A stretch of DNA of 64,000 nt, taken from assembly GCA_938045585.1 (NCBI GenBank), contig CALIAU010000020.1, positions 62,001 to 126,000 on the forward strand. The letters run 5' to 3'. The first letter of the stretch is position 1; the number at the start of each line of letters is the position of its first letter. Positions 26,772-36,296 of the stretch are shown in pieces. The notes under the pieces are model-generated. The model made no database searches and was not told the origin of the DNA. It was given only the letters and a program-made list of their open reading frames with translations. The DNA is from an uncultured Saprospiraceae bacterium. GTDB taxonomy: Bacteria > Bacteroidota > Bacteroidia > Chitinophagales > Saprospiraceae. The translations under genes and the position numbers were made by a program.

Positions 26772-27470
26772 TTAAAGTGAATATTTTCTAAAGAGGTTTT
26801 TTAAAGTAAAGAGACAACGTTGTTTTTGTTTTCTTAACGTAGCAGCTTGCACGTTTTTTAATACCGCTATATCTTTTAATGACATTTTTTCATAATAGTT
26901 TAGTTTTAAAAGATCCTTACAAGCTGCTCCCAATTGGTCTAATGCTTTTTCCATAATTTCCAAATCTGGCTCAAGGCTTTCATCCTCATATAGAGAACTC
27001 AGATCTTTTTTCTTCTTGTCTTCTCTAATCTGTTTTAAGTGCTTTTGGGACGCCATCTTAGTAAATAGAAATCTAAGATTGCCGTAATTGATTTTATTGT
27101 TTATCAGTTTTTTTCTAAAATCAATTAGAGTTTCCATTGTAATATCATAGGCTAGTTCTCTATCAATCCTATTGTTCTTAACCAGATACGAGATGCAATT
27201 ATCAAAGTGTTTAAGAAAGATCCTTTCAAAGATACTTTCATCTCCTGTAAGCAGGTTTGTTTTCATTTCTTCAAACTCCGTTTCGCTTAATCCGAAATTT
27301 TTTGACATAGTCGTTTTGAATAATTTAGAATCTCTCCCTACATATTTAGGAAAATAATTCCAAACCTTCATCAACTCGCCTGTATTTACTGACTTAGTCT
27401 CCTTTCCAGGTTTAAGGTTTTTTTCTGTTATTTTTTTGTGAGTCATCTTATAATATCCAATGATCAACAA
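26772..27470 (-). CDS. Sigma-70 family RNA polymerase sigma factor
   Basis: 232 residues from 27470, but starts at 27446 (MTHKK) and 27308 (MSKNFGLSETEFEEMK) are also possible; the last would remove a non-conserved, basic 54-residue leader. Region 2 covers about residues 75-145 (IFERIFLKHFDNCISYLVKNN, ELAYDITMETLIDF) and region 4 about 170-225 (LGAACKDLLKLNYYEKMSLKDIAVLKNVQAATLRKQKQRC). It is more divergent than the ECF factor at 20137-20676. The next gene is a one-TM TPR protein of anti-sigma layout. The divergent genes are a T9SS-sorted subtilisin and a TPR-CHAT protease. I infer that this factor controls them, but no promoter match to it can be shown. Confidence 0.85.
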   Translation of the reverse strand: MLIIGYYKMTHKKITEKNLKPGKETKSVNTGELMKVWNYFPKYVGRDSKLFKTTMSKNFGLSETEFEEMKTNLLTGDESIFERIFLKHFDNCISYLVKNNRIDRELAYDITMETLIDFRKKLINNKINYGNLRFLFTKMASQKHLKQIREDKKKKDLSSLYEDESLEPDLEIMEKALDQLGAACKDLLKLNYYEKMSLKDIAVLKNVQAATLRKQKQRCLFTLKNLFRKYSL

Positions 27471-27995
27471 AAAAAATCAGAATGTAATCCATTAAAAGAG
27501 GCTTCTAATTTAGCGTTCATTCTTCTATAGTTGTTTTGCTAATAGAAGGTGAAAACGAGCAATGTGTGACCTTCAAATCCAAAAAAAATTGGCTCTGTCA
27601 CATTTTTGGAATTTTGCTCTTATACTCACAGAATAAAATAGTTGTTTGGATGAGGGAGATATAAATGAAAATTTCTGTTTCCCTCCCTTTATAATCATGT
27701 AATGTAATTGACAAAAGACAGATTTTATTATTTGTAAATTTTTTTCATAAGTTGTTTATGATAGTTCGTAGAAACTCCGAGCGAGATATAAATTGTCTAT
27801 AATATATAAAAACACTTTGTTTGTGTTTATGTAGGGTTTATCATTTTTACAAATATTTGATATATCATTATCAAAATCTTTTTTTCTCTTGTATGTCACA
27901 TACACGTGATAATGGGATTATACCTTTGATAAAATAGCTATCTAGGAATAGAGAAGCTATATTTGTAGAAATACCTAAACTGAAACAATTTTAAA
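27471..27995. other. 525-base AT-rich divergent control region
   Basis: This region separates the sigma/TPR genes (minus) from the S8/CHAT genes (plus). No open frame of interest was seen. It contains an inverted pair TGTGAC (27565-27570) and GTCACA (27597-27602); TGTCACAT recurs at 27894-27901. An exact Bacteroidota -7 box TACCTTTG lies on the plus strand at 27921-27928, about 67 bases before the S8 ATG, without a TTG at the usual distance. The three TGTCAC sites may bind a regulator. Confidence 0.5.
27921..27928 (+). promoter_or_regulatory. Candidate -7 box for the S8 peptidase gene
   Basis: TACCTTTG fits TAnnTTTG. The nearest upstream TTG is 29 bases away, too far for the housekeeping pattern, so either this is not the promoter or another sigma factor such as the divergent one is used. 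Confidence 0.4.
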
Positions 27996-29597
27996 ATGAA
28001 AGCAACTATTTTATGCCTTTTCCTTGCTATTACTATGTCTTTTAGTAGCAATGCACAACCCCCTTCTTCCGCTCTTCATCCCACGCAGTTACTTATATGG
28101 TTTGAGCCAGGTACTGACCAAAATCATATAGATACTGTCGCTGCATCCTTAGGCGCAACTGAAATCTGGGTTAGTCCACTATCTCAAACCCGTCTTTGGG
28201 AGTTTGACTTTAGCCTTGGAATCACCTACGAAGATGAAGAAACTGGTGCGACCATTCTTATTGATGATATTATTTCTGGCTCTACAGGAGTTCAGAATCA
28301 TAAAAAAAATGATAGCTCACTAGGAGGAGATGGATTTAACCAACTCAGCAAAGTAGAATTTATAGATAATGGACCCTTACCATATAATACCCTTCCTTAT
28401 CTACCTTGTGAGGATAAATATAGATACTATCAAAAACAGGGAAATCACTCTGTAAAAGTTTCTATTGTAGATTCAGGTTTGCCGAAAAATTATACCTCCA
28501 TTGCATATGATCCTATTATACAGGATAACTATGATTACGTGATCAACAATAATAATGTTTCTCCTGGAGGTAACGATGAAACAGTAAACGATCATGGGAA
28601 TCATCTTTTAAGCATCATGAATTATATTGCTGAGAAAAAAGATACTGAACCAGGGTCTGAGATTTCTTATGATATAAGAAGAGTATTAGATGATGATAAT
28701 GAAGGAAATTTGGCTAATATGATATTGGCTACGGAACAGGCTCTAGTAGATGGTGCTCAAATTGTCAATCTAAGTATGAGCTTTTACAATACAACTGGAG
28801 CAGAATTTTTCCTTAGAAAGATGATGGACGAGGTTGAAGCTTTAAATGCTTTACTTGTCATCTCTGCAGGAAACAGTGGAGAAGATTTAGATGATTTAGA
28901 ATCCGTACTCCCTGCGTCTATGCAGAGCTCTAATATTATTACCGTTGCATCTTTATCTTGCGCAAGACAACCATCGGCTTTCTCAAACTTTGGCGAAACC
29001 AGTGTTGATGTTGCTATTGCTGGTGAAGACGTTCCTGGCTATGATCAGTATGGTGATGTAATAAGTCTTGAAGGTACTTCACAGTCTGCTGCGATTATTT
29101 CTGGTATCGCATCTGTACTTGGCACGTTACAGTCAAGCTTTGACGGAAGAGAGATTAAATGTGCTCTAATCGAAGGGTCCAGATATAATAACTATTTAAC
29201 TGATTTTACTGTAAGTGATGGATTCGCTGACGCACCGAAGGCGAGAATTAGAGTGAGAATCGGTTGTTCTACTATTTATGGAGGAGGCCCTATTACACAT
29301 GGAATAATAGATGGAGATCAGCAAATTTCTGAGCTTAGGTCATCGGACGCAAAGACGGCAGAAGCATTTCCAAATCCATTTGTAGATAATATCCAGTTAA
29401 GTCTTGACAAAGGACAGTATACTGTACAGGTAAGTAATTCTCAAGGATTACAACTTATAACTAAGAATATACTTGTAGAGTCATCAATGGAATTACATGA
29501 ATTAGATCTTTCGTCCTTACCATTTAACTCAATTCATTTCATTACGATATTGACTAAGGATGGCAAACAATCTGTCCATAAGGTATTTAGACGTTAA
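27996..29597 (+). CDS. Secreted subtilisin-family (S8) protease with T9SS tail
   Basis: 533 residues. The signal peptide ends at SNAQ (about residue 21). A propeptide-like region with LLIWFEPGTDQNHIDTVAASLGATEIW precedes the catalytic domain. The triad is Asp159 (SIVDSGL), His200 (NDHGNHLLS) and Ser362 (EGTSQSAAIISG), with the oxyanion Asn293 in SAGNSGED, so the enzyme should be active. The last 80 residues (AFPNPFVDNIQLSLDKG onward) are a type A T9SS sorting domain, which means export to the surface. It is followed after 59 bases, which hold a strong hairpin, by the CHAT gene. The sigma/TPR pair lies divergently upstream. The pairing of two proteases suggests a proteolytic cascade or toxin-type system, which is inference. 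Confidence 0.95.
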   Translation: MKATILCLFLAITMSFSSNAQPPSSALHPTQLLIWFEPGTDQNHIDTVAASLGATEIWVSPLSQTRLWEFDFSLGITYEDEETGATILIDDIISGSTGVQNHKKNDSSLGGDGFNQLSKVEFIDNGPLPYNTLPYLPCEDKYRYYQKQGNHSVKVSIVDSGLPKNYTSIAYDPIIQDNYDYVINNNNVSPGGNDETVNDHGNHLLSIMNYIAEKKDTEPGSEISYDIRRVLDDDNEGNLANMILATEQALVDGAQIVNLSMSFYNTTGAEFFLRKMMDEVEALNALLVISAGNSGEDLDDLESVLPASMQSSNIITVASLSCARQPSAFSNFGETSVDVAIAGEDVPGYDQYGDVISLEGTSQSAAIISGIASVLGTLQSSFDGREIKCALIEGSRYNNYLTDFTVSDGFADAPKARIRVRIGCSTIYGGGPITHGIIDGDQQISELRSSDAKTAEAFPNPFVDNIQLSLDKGQYTVQVSNSQGLQLITKNILVESSMELHELDLSSLPFNSIHFITILTKDGKQSVHKVFRR

Positions 29598-29609
29598 ACA
29601 AAATCTGTA

Positions 29610-29648
29610 CTTTAGTAGGGTGTACAAAACATGTGCATCCTACTAAAG
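29610..29648 (+). terminator. Strong hairpin between the S8 and CHAT genes
   Basis: Arms 29610-29626 and 29632-29648 pair over 17 positions (two of them G-T wobbles) around a 5-base loop AAACA. The left arm starts 12 bases after the S8 stop and the right arm ends 8 bases before the CHAT ATG. The trailing T run is only TTTT, so complete termination is doubtful. It could be a partial terminator, a processing site or a structure limiting CHAT translation. The GTG at 29633 that would extend the CHAT frame lies inside the right arm, another reason to prefer the ATG at 29657. Confidence 0.6.
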
Positions 29649-29656
29649 CACTTTTG

Positions 29657-32479
29657 ATGAACAAGTTATTCCTCCTTCCTTTTTTCCTTTTACTCTATAG
29701 CAGCTTTAGCTATTCTCAAAAATCTGATGATCCGGTCATAGAAGCTGATGTTCAAGCATTCCGAACATACACAGCCCAAGATTCATTTAGTGTGGCAGAT
29801 GCACGAGCAATGGCAAATGATATCAATACGCGATATGAGCTAAGTTGCGCACAGAAAGGAAGGGTCTTTTCCAGATTAGGTTGGTCTATATTTAAATCAA
29901 ATGCTGAAGAGTATTATCCCGATGCCATTCATTTTTTAAAAGATAGCAGTTTATATGTTTGGTCAGAATGCGCAGATGTAGTAGGAGCTTCCAGAATTTT
30001 TAATCCGAGCTACATGCTCCTTTACCTATATGAATATACAGACCAGGTCTATGAGGCAAAGCAGGTCTTAGATTATATAGATGCACACCCTGATCTTCTA
30101 GAGGGGAAACCAGATCATCTTAAAAGTGATGTCTATGCTCTCATGGCTACCCTGCGAGCGGAATCTGGAGATCATTTAGCAGCACAGCCCTATTTTAATA
30201 AGGCGTATGCTCTATTTGATTCGGTTGGTTATGATAGAAAGTTTGAGTACCTCAGTCGATATGGTTCCTATCTAAATGATTCTAAGAGATTTGATGAAAG
30301 TATTAATACGTACCAGAAAGCATTTGAATACACGACATCTGCTCAAGACAGTTTACAGTTGATCTTAAACTATATGTCGCCATTATTGAGTACGAACCAA
30401 CTTAGTACAATTGGAACATTTATTCCTAACATGCAATTCCTTATTGAAAATTCAGAATTTGACCATCATCGATCGTATGCTTACTATCAACTCACAAAAT
30501 ATCATATCCAATCTGGAAATTTAGATGGAGCAAAATCTACTTTGGATAAGTTGCATGCGATGTATAGTAAGGATCCAGAAAATACTACGCTAGCTGCAAA
30601 CCTGTATTCTGTTGCAGGACATTATCATTCTACGAAAAACAATACAGCTGAAGCTGTGCACATGTTTGAGAAAGCAATTTACAATCAGGTCATTGGTACA
30701 AAGCCAAACATCTATAATACAGAGTCCGCCTTATCTGATAATATTATCAAAGACTACGAGACTCTTGTTATAAACTTACAGGAACTGATTCAAATTTATA
30801 TCAAGGACTACAAGTTGAATGGAAATTTAGAACAGCTAGACATGAGCTTAAGTTTAGTTACACAACTCGATGGCATCTTTCAAAATAACAGGTCTGAGTT
30901 TTTAAGTGAATTTTCTAAAATTACGCAGATAGGTAGTAGCTATTCTGTTTTTGAAGATGCCATAGCTGTTTGCCATCAGCAATATGAACAGACAAAGGAT
31001 AAAAAATATCTAGAGCAAGCATTTACCTGGAGTGCACAAAATAAAAGTTCCGTCTTGAATAGCATGCGTTCTACAAATGCGCTGTACGCTTCTAGTATTT
31101 CTAATGAGGATTTTGAACATTTGATGGATCTAGAATCTAAGAAAAGAACTGTAGAAAGTAAATTGATTTCTGCAGGTGGTAAAGACGAAGAACTAAGTAC
31201 TGCGTATTTAGAGCTAAGATCCGAACAACGTAAGGCTCTAAATTCCTTAGAGAAAAAGTATCCGAACTTAAAGACCAAAGCGCAAGACGCGAATGTCTTA
31301 ACGATAGATCACATTGTAAACAAGGGAATTAATAATGAATCGGCTCTTATTGATATTTTTTATGGACGGAGCCATGTGTTTCTCTTTTTTATATCAAACA
31401 CAAATTCCATTTTCCTTAAAGAAGCAATTCGTCCCGAAGATGTCTCTTTAATGCAGAATGTGACAAATGACCTATACTCCTATGCAAACCTTGAAACTCT
31501 AAATAAAAATTCTGAAGAGGTTTTTAAGCGCTACTTTAAAGAAGCACTCGATTCTTACAAAAGCTCTGGAATTAAAAATTTAATAGTTGTACCTGATGGA
31601 GAGTTTCATAATATTCCGTTAGAAGTATTATGGGATGGTGAGGACTATTTGATAAATTCCTTTAATACTTCATATCTCTATAGCTATGATCAATTAAGAA
31701 CTGGCGCACAATTACATTCCAAGGATTATATTGGATTTGGTTCAGGCTATGGCGACAAATTAAATGAGAAACTAAATAGCTACTTTACAGAAGCAGCTAG
31801 TGCATTGGGTTCTGCTGACACAATAGATATTCTTTTGACCAATCTTGGATCCTCTTCAAAGGAGATTCAATTAGCGAATGAAGAATATCAGGGTCAGGTA
31901 TTTTTAGATGCGCAATCCACCAAAAAGAATTTTATTGAAAAGGCTCCCCATGTTTCAGGAATCATCCATATGGCATTGCATGGCTTAGTGCTCAACGAAA
32001 ATACTTCTTGCATCATTTTTGATGATAGGTCAGAGGATATCATTCTCAATTCAAATGAGGTGTATGCTATGGAATTGAAAAATGAATTGAGCATTCTCAG
32101 TGCTTGCTATTCTGCGACCGGAAAAATTTATAAGGGTGAGGGCGTAAGAAATTTAGCACGATCCTTCTTGTATGCAGGCACTAAAAGTATCGTCCCCAGT
32201 TTATGGACTTCATCTGATATTTCAAACACTACATTAGTGGGTGGGTTTCTTAAAAACATGAAGGCAGGCAATAGCCCTTCTATCGCGTTGACAAAATCTA
32301 AACGTGATTACCTTGCGCAAGCCTCACCGGCGAATAAGCATCCGGGGTATTGGGGGAATATGATTTTTGTGGGAAATCCAGTTCAGCACAGTAGCTTAGC
32401 AGAAAGTATAAAACTATTTTTAGTCCTAGCCTTTGCGCTTGCGTTTCTCATTTATCTATTTAAGAGAAAACAGAATTGA
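29657..32479 (+). CDS. TPR-CHAT caspase-like protease, exported and membrane-anchored
   Basis: 940 residues. The ATG at 29657 gives a signal peptide (MNKLFLLPFFLLLYSSFSYSQ). Residues about 60-440 are TPR-type helical repeats (for example the ones around ALFDSVGYDRKFEYLSRYGSYLNDSKRFDESINTYQKAF), and a helical linker follows. The CHAT domain is at about 590-900: catalytic His775 in IIHMALHG and Cys817 in LSACYSATG, followed by GEGVRNLARSFLYAGTKSIVPSLW. Both catalytic residues are intact. A hydrophobic segment at about 917-935 and a basic tail (KRKQN) anchor the C-terminus in the membrane. CHAT domains are relatives of caspases and separase; some act in phage defence or in gasdermin activation. 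Here the signal and anchor place it outside the cytoplasm. Confidence 0.95.
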   Translation: MNKLFLLPFFLLLYSSFSYSQKSDDPVIEADVQAFRTYTAQDSFSVADARAMANDINTRYELSCAQKGRVFSRLGWSIFKSNAEEYYPDAIHFLKDSSLYVWSECADVVGASRIFNPSYMLLYLYEYTDQVYEAKQVLDYIDAHPDLLEGKPDHLKSDVYALMATLRAESGDHLAAQPYFNKAYALFDSVGYDRKFEYLSRYGSYLNDSKRFDESINTYQKAFEYTTSAQDSLQLILNYMSPLLSTNQLSTIGTFIPNMQFLIENSEFDHHRSYAYYQLTKYHIQSGNLDGAKSTLDKLHAMYSKDPENTTLAANLYSVAGHYHSTKNNTAEAVHMFEKAIYNQVIGTKPNIYNTESALSDNIIKDYETLVINLQELIQIYIKDYKLNGNLEQLDMSLSLVTQLDGIFQNNRSEFLSEFSKITQIGSSYSVFEDAIAVCHQQYEQTKDKKYLEQAFTWSAQNKSSVLNSMRSTNALYASSISNEDFEHLMDLESKKRTVESKLISAGGKDEELSTAYLELRSEQRKALNSLEKKYPNLKTKAQDANVLTIDHIVNKGINNESALIDIFYGRSHVFLFFISNTNSIFLKEAIRPEDVSLMQNVTNDLYSYANLETLNKNSEEVFKRYFKEALDSYKSSGIKNLIVVPDGEFHNIPLEVLWDGEDYLINSFNTSYLYSYDQLRTGAQLHSKDYIGFGSGYGDKLNEKLNSYFTEAASALGSADTIDILLTNLGSSSKEIQLANEEYQGQVFLDAQSTKKNFIEKAPHVSGIIHMALHGLVLNENTSCIIFDDRSEDIILNSNEVYAMELKNELSILSACYSATGKIYKGEGVRNLARSFLYAGTKSIVPSLWTSSDISNTTLVGGFLKNMKAGNSPSIALTKSKRDYLAQASPANKHPGYWGNMIFVGNPVQHSSLAESIKLFLVLAFALAFLIYLFKRKQN

Positions 32480-32520
32480 CTTTTGGGTCAGCCTTGGAAG
32501 CAAGAGGATACCTCCAAGCC

Positions 32521-32913
32521 CTACGGTACTAACTCCGACTTCTGAATCTGGTCTACCACTGGGATCGCTGAAGAAAAATCTCGTTTTAATTCTAAGAGAA
32601 GACCCTGCAAGGCATCCTTATTTTCAAATGCGCCTACCGTCACCTTATAAAAAGGAACATCTTGCTCCCAGTAAGATGTCATCTCAGGATGCATCTCATC
32701 AAACTTTAATTTAGCTGCCTCACTTTTTCTTCTATCGTTTGTAGAAATAATCATAATTCTCCACCCTGTCACAGTTTGGCTTTGCTGATTTTGATATTGA
32801 AAATCATTCATAGCTCTACTAATAGCAGGCTCTTCTGTGATGCTCACCTGTGCTTGAGAAACATGTGCACTCAGACATAGGAATAATAGTATATACAATT
32901 TGATGTTTTTCAT
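32521..32913 (-). CDS. Small secreted SPOR-like protein
   Basis: 130 residues from 32913, where MKNIKLYILLFLCLSAHVSQAQ forms a signal peptide; a longer frame overlaps secA. The mature part contains a repeat of the type TGWRIMIISTNDRRKSEAAKLKFDEMHPEMTSYWEQDVPFYKVTVGAFENKDALQGLLLELKRDF, matching the SPOR fold (beta-alpha-beta, with the YKVTVGAFENKDAL strand-helix). SPOR domains bind peptidoglycan lacking stem peptides, often at division sites. The length of about 80 residues for the domain fits. It starts 8 bases after the secA stop on the same strand and is convergent with the CHAT gene. Confidence 0.8.
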   Translation of the reverse strand: MKNIKLYILLFLCLSAHVSQAQVSITEEPAISRAMNDFQYQNQQSQTVTGWRIMIISTNDRRKSEAAKLKFDEMHPEMTSYWEQDVPFYKVTVGAFENKDALQGLLLELKRDFSSAIPVVDQIQKSELVP

Positions 32914-32920
32914 AGTCCAA

Positions 32921-35900
32921 CTATTTACCGTGGCATTGTTTGTATTTTTTTCCACTACCGCACGGACAGGGTGCATTCCGCCCTACCTTCTTCTCTGTTC
33001 TCTTAAACGTTGTTGGCTTAGAATTAGTTCGCCCAGCCGAAGCAGCTGCTGCTCTTCTTGCCAAATCTTCTTTGCTCGCACTTACCTTACTAAAATCTGT
33101 TTTCTGCTCTCTTGCTTCTTTTACATCCTCTTCCCTCTTGAGTAAGAGTTTCCCTTTCATGAGGTAGCTACATACATCGTAGTTTACTTTGTAGACAAAT
33201 TGCTCAAACAAATTAAAGGCTTCCATCTTATAGATAACCAAGGGATCTTTCTGCTCAAAAGACGCTGCTTGTACAGAGTCTTTTAGTTCGTCCATTGCTC
33301 TTAGATGCTCTTTCCAGTTATCATCGATAAGAGCCAGCGTCACCACCTTCTCAATATCTTTCATGATACTTTTTCCTTCAGAGTTTACACCCTCTTCTAG
33401 AGATGCAGAGATGTTCAATGCTTTCGCACGCCCATCTGTGTATGGTACAGCTATACGTTTGTATCTATGCCCTTCGTGTTCGTATACGTTTTTTACAATA
33501 GGATATAAGGCTGTACAAATATCCTCTGACTTTCTTTCATAGTAGGCAAATACTTCTTTTTGGTATTCCTCTGTGATGTCTGCTATGGAAGCTTCTTCAA
33601 ACGTTGCTGCATCAATAGATGGGTCCAGTCCAAGAATTGTTAAGGAGTCGTTTCTAAAGGAATCGTAATCTCCGCCATTCTTATTATCAGAAACTAGGGA
33701 CTCTGTCAAGCCAATAAACATATTATACAAATCAACAGAAAGACGCTCTCCAGAAAGTGCATTATTTCTTCTTGCATAAATTGCCCCCCTTTGAATATTC
33801 ATTACATCATCATACTCTAATAGACGCTTACGAATTCCAAAGTTATTTTCCTCTACCTTTTTCTGTGCACGCTCGATAGACTTAGATACCATAGAATGCT
33901 GAATCACTTCACCTTCTTGGTGACCCATGGAGTCCATCAGTTTTGAGATACGTTCTGAATTAAACAAACGCATAAGTTTGTCTTCTAAAGAAACATAAAA
34001 CTGGGATGAACCCGGATCTCCCTGACGTCCCGCTCTACCCCGCAACTGTCTATCTACACGACGTGAATCGTGTCTCTCCGTTGCGATAATTGCTAATCCT
34101 CCAGCCTGCTTTACCTGATCAGATAACTTAATATCTGTTCCTCTACCTGCCATGTTTGTTGCAATAGTTACCCTACCAGAGTTACCTGCCTCGGTTACTA
34201 TCTCTGCCTCACGCTGGTGTTGTTTTGCGTTCAGGACATTGTGAGAAATTCCTCTAAGGTCGAGCATACGACTCAGTTTCTCAGAAATATCTACTGTGGT
34301 TGTTCCTACCAGCACTGGTCTACCTGCTTCGGTTAAACGCTGCACCTCATCAATAACCGCATTAAATTTTTCTCTAGATGTCTTGTAAACCAAATCATCT
34401 CTATCGTCCCTTGCAATTGGTCTATTCGTTGGTATAACAACTACATCCAATTTATAGATTTCCCAAAGTTCGCCCGCTTCTGTCTCGGCTGTACCTGTCA
34501 TCCCTGCGAGTTTGTGGTACATCCTAAAGTAGTTCTGCAGCGTAATCGTTGCATAGGTCTGGGTAATATTTCCAATCTTCACATTTTCTTTCGCTTCCAA
34601 GGCTTGATGCAGTCCATCAGAATATCTACGCCCTTCCATCATTCTACCTGTGGACTCATCTACAATTTTTACCTGATTATCCATCACAACATACTCTTCT
34701 TCTTTTTCAAAAAGTGTGTATGCTTTTAATAACTGACTTACTGCATGTAGACGTCTAGATTTTTCTGAAAAGTCGGTAATAAGTTGTTCCCTTTCTTCTG
34801 TCAATTTAGTCCCGGACTCTTCTTCTCGTTCTACCAGTGCCTGCATTTCTGATGCGATATCTGGCATGACGTAAAAGTTAGGATCATTTTTAGTTCGGGC
34901 AAGATACTCTGTACCTGATTCCATCAATTCTACATTCCTATTTTTCTCATCAATGGTAAAGAGAAGGGGCGCATCCACTAAATGCATATGCTTATTCTGC
35001 TCCTGCATATAATGGTTCTCTGCTTTTTGCAATAAGGTTTTTACTCCCTCTTCACTTAAAAATTTAATCAGCGGCCTAGACTTAGGTAAGGCTCTGTAAG
35101 ATCGTAACAAGGCCATACCTGCCTCTCCATCTTCTACTCCTACGGAACCTTCTTTAAACAAACGTTTAGCGTCTGACAAGTAGGTGCTTGCCATTTTCTT
35201 TTGTTGGTTAAATAAACTTTCCACCTCGGGTTTCAGTCTATTGTATTCCTCTTCGTCCGCACCCTCAGGTACTGGACCAGAAATAATCAATGGTGTTCTT
35301 GCGTCGTCTACAAGCACAGAATCCACCTCATCGATCATAGCAAAGTGGTGCTTTTTTTGTACGAGTTCTTTTTGCGAACGCACCATATTATCCCTAAGGT
35401 AGTCAAAACCAAATTCGTTGTTTGTACCATAGGTGATATCACAACCATAGGCCTTTTGTCTGCCTTCTGAATGTGATTTATATTTATCTATACAGTCTAC
35501 CGTGAGGAATAAGAAATTGAAAATAGGACCTACCCATTCTGAATCACGAATTGCTAGGTAATTATTTACAGTAATAATATGTACTCCTTGCGATGCTAGT
35601 CCATTTAGATAGGCTGGTAGTGTTGCTACTAGGGTCTTACCCTCTCCTGTTTGCATCTCCGCCACCTTTCCATCATGGAGCACCATACCTCCAATCAGCT
35701 GCACATCGTAGTGCAACATGTTCCATGTTATTTCTCCACCAGCGGCAGTCCAAGAATTTTTCCAAACTGCATTTGATCCGCTTATTTCTACAAAGCTATT
35801 TTTTGCTGCTAGGTCTTTATCAAAATCCGTAGCTGTTACCTCTAGTGTTGGATTTTCCATAAATCGTCTCGCCGTCTCTTTAACTACAGCAAAGGCTTCT

Positions 35901-36220
35901 GGTAGGATATCGCGTAAGATTTCTTCAAGATGTTTGTCTCTCTCCTTAATGATCTCATCTATCTCTTTGAATACCTCTTCTCTCTTAGAAAGGTCGTTTT
36001 CATTTTCCGCCTCGGTTTTGAGAGCAGCAATATCCTCATCAATACTTTTGAGATGTTCTGCAATCCTTGCTCTAAATTCGACAGTCTTATTTCTAAGTTG
36101 GTCATTACTTAAGGAGCCATACTGGTCAAAATATCCATTAATTTCGTCCACTACAGGTTTGTATTCTTTTACATCCCTGTCATATTTTGTCCCAAAAACT
36201 TTCTTTAAAAAATTAAACAT
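32921..36220 (-). CDS. secA: Protein translocase ATPase SecA
   Basis: 1099 residues, the usual long form of Bacteroidota SecA (E. coli has 901). The motor has Walker A GEGKT ([14 protein letters not shown], near residue 190), the DEVD box ([22 protein letters not shown]), a long preprotein cross-linking domain with an insertion between about 300 and 480, the second motor domain with [13 protein letters not shown] and [11 protein letters not shown], and [23 protein letters not shown]. The C-terminus ends with a zinc-binding SEC-C motif ([13 protein letters not shown]). It drives export through SecYEG, and all T9SS cargo in this window depends on it. The upstream aminopeptidase gene ends 76 bases before it; no clear promoter was found. 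Confidence 0.98.
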   Translation of the reverse strand: MFNFLKKVFGTKYDRDVKEYKPVVDEINGYFDQYGSLSNDQLRNKTVEFRARIAEHLKSIDEDIAALKTEAENENDLSKREEVFKEIDEIIKERDKHLEEILRDILPEAFAVVKETARRFMENPTLEVTATDFDKDLAAKNSFVEISGSNAVWKNSWTAAGGEITWNMLHYDVQLIGGMVLHDGKVAEMQTGEGKTLVATLPAYLNGLASQGVHIITVNNYLAIRDSEWVGPIFNFLFLTVDCIDKYKSHSEGRQKAYGCDITYGTNNEFGFDYLRDNMVRSQKELVQKKHHFAMIDEVDSVLVDDARTPLIISGPVPEGADEEEYNRLKPEVESLFNQQKKMASTYLSDAKRLFKEGSVGVEDGEAGMALLRSYRALPKSRPLIKFLSEEGVKTLLQKAENHYMQEQNKHMHLVDAPLLFTIDEKNRNVELMESGTEYLARTKNDPNFYVMPDIASEMQALVEREEESGTKLTEEREQLITDFSEKSRRLHAVSQLLKAYTLFEKEEEYVVMDNQVKIVDESTGRMMEGRRYSDGLHQALEAKENVKIGNITQTYATITLQNYFRMYHKLAGMTGTAETEAGELWEIYKLDVVVIPTNRPIARDDRDDLVYKTSREKFNAVIDEVQRLTEAGRPVLVGTTTVDISEKLSRMLDLRGISHNVLNAKQHQREAEIVTEAGNSGRVTIATNMAGRGTDIKLSDQVKQAGGLAIIATERHDSRRVDRQLRGRAGRQGDPGSSQFYVSLEDKLMRLFNSERISKLMDSMGHQEGEVIQHSMVSKSIERAQKKVEENNFGIRKRLLEYDDVMNIQRGAIYARRNNALSGERLSVDLYNMFIGLTESLVSDNKNGGDYDSFRNDSLTILGLDPSIDAATFEEASIADITEEYQKEVFAYYERKSEDICTALYPIVKNVYEHEGHRYKRIAVPYTDGRAKALNISASLEEGVNSEGKSIMKDIEKVVTLALIDDNWKEHLRAMDELKDSVQAASFEQKDPLVIYKMEAFNLFEQFVYKVNYDVCSYLMKGKLLLKREEDVKEAREQKTDFSKVSASKEDLARRAAAASAGRTNSKPTTFKRTEKKVGRNAPCPCGSGKKYKQCHGK

Positions 36221-36296
36221 ATTCTTATTCCTTTGTAGATAACCTATAGTGTCACATATTGTTCCAAACCCTCTTTTATGCCATTATGACATAGAA

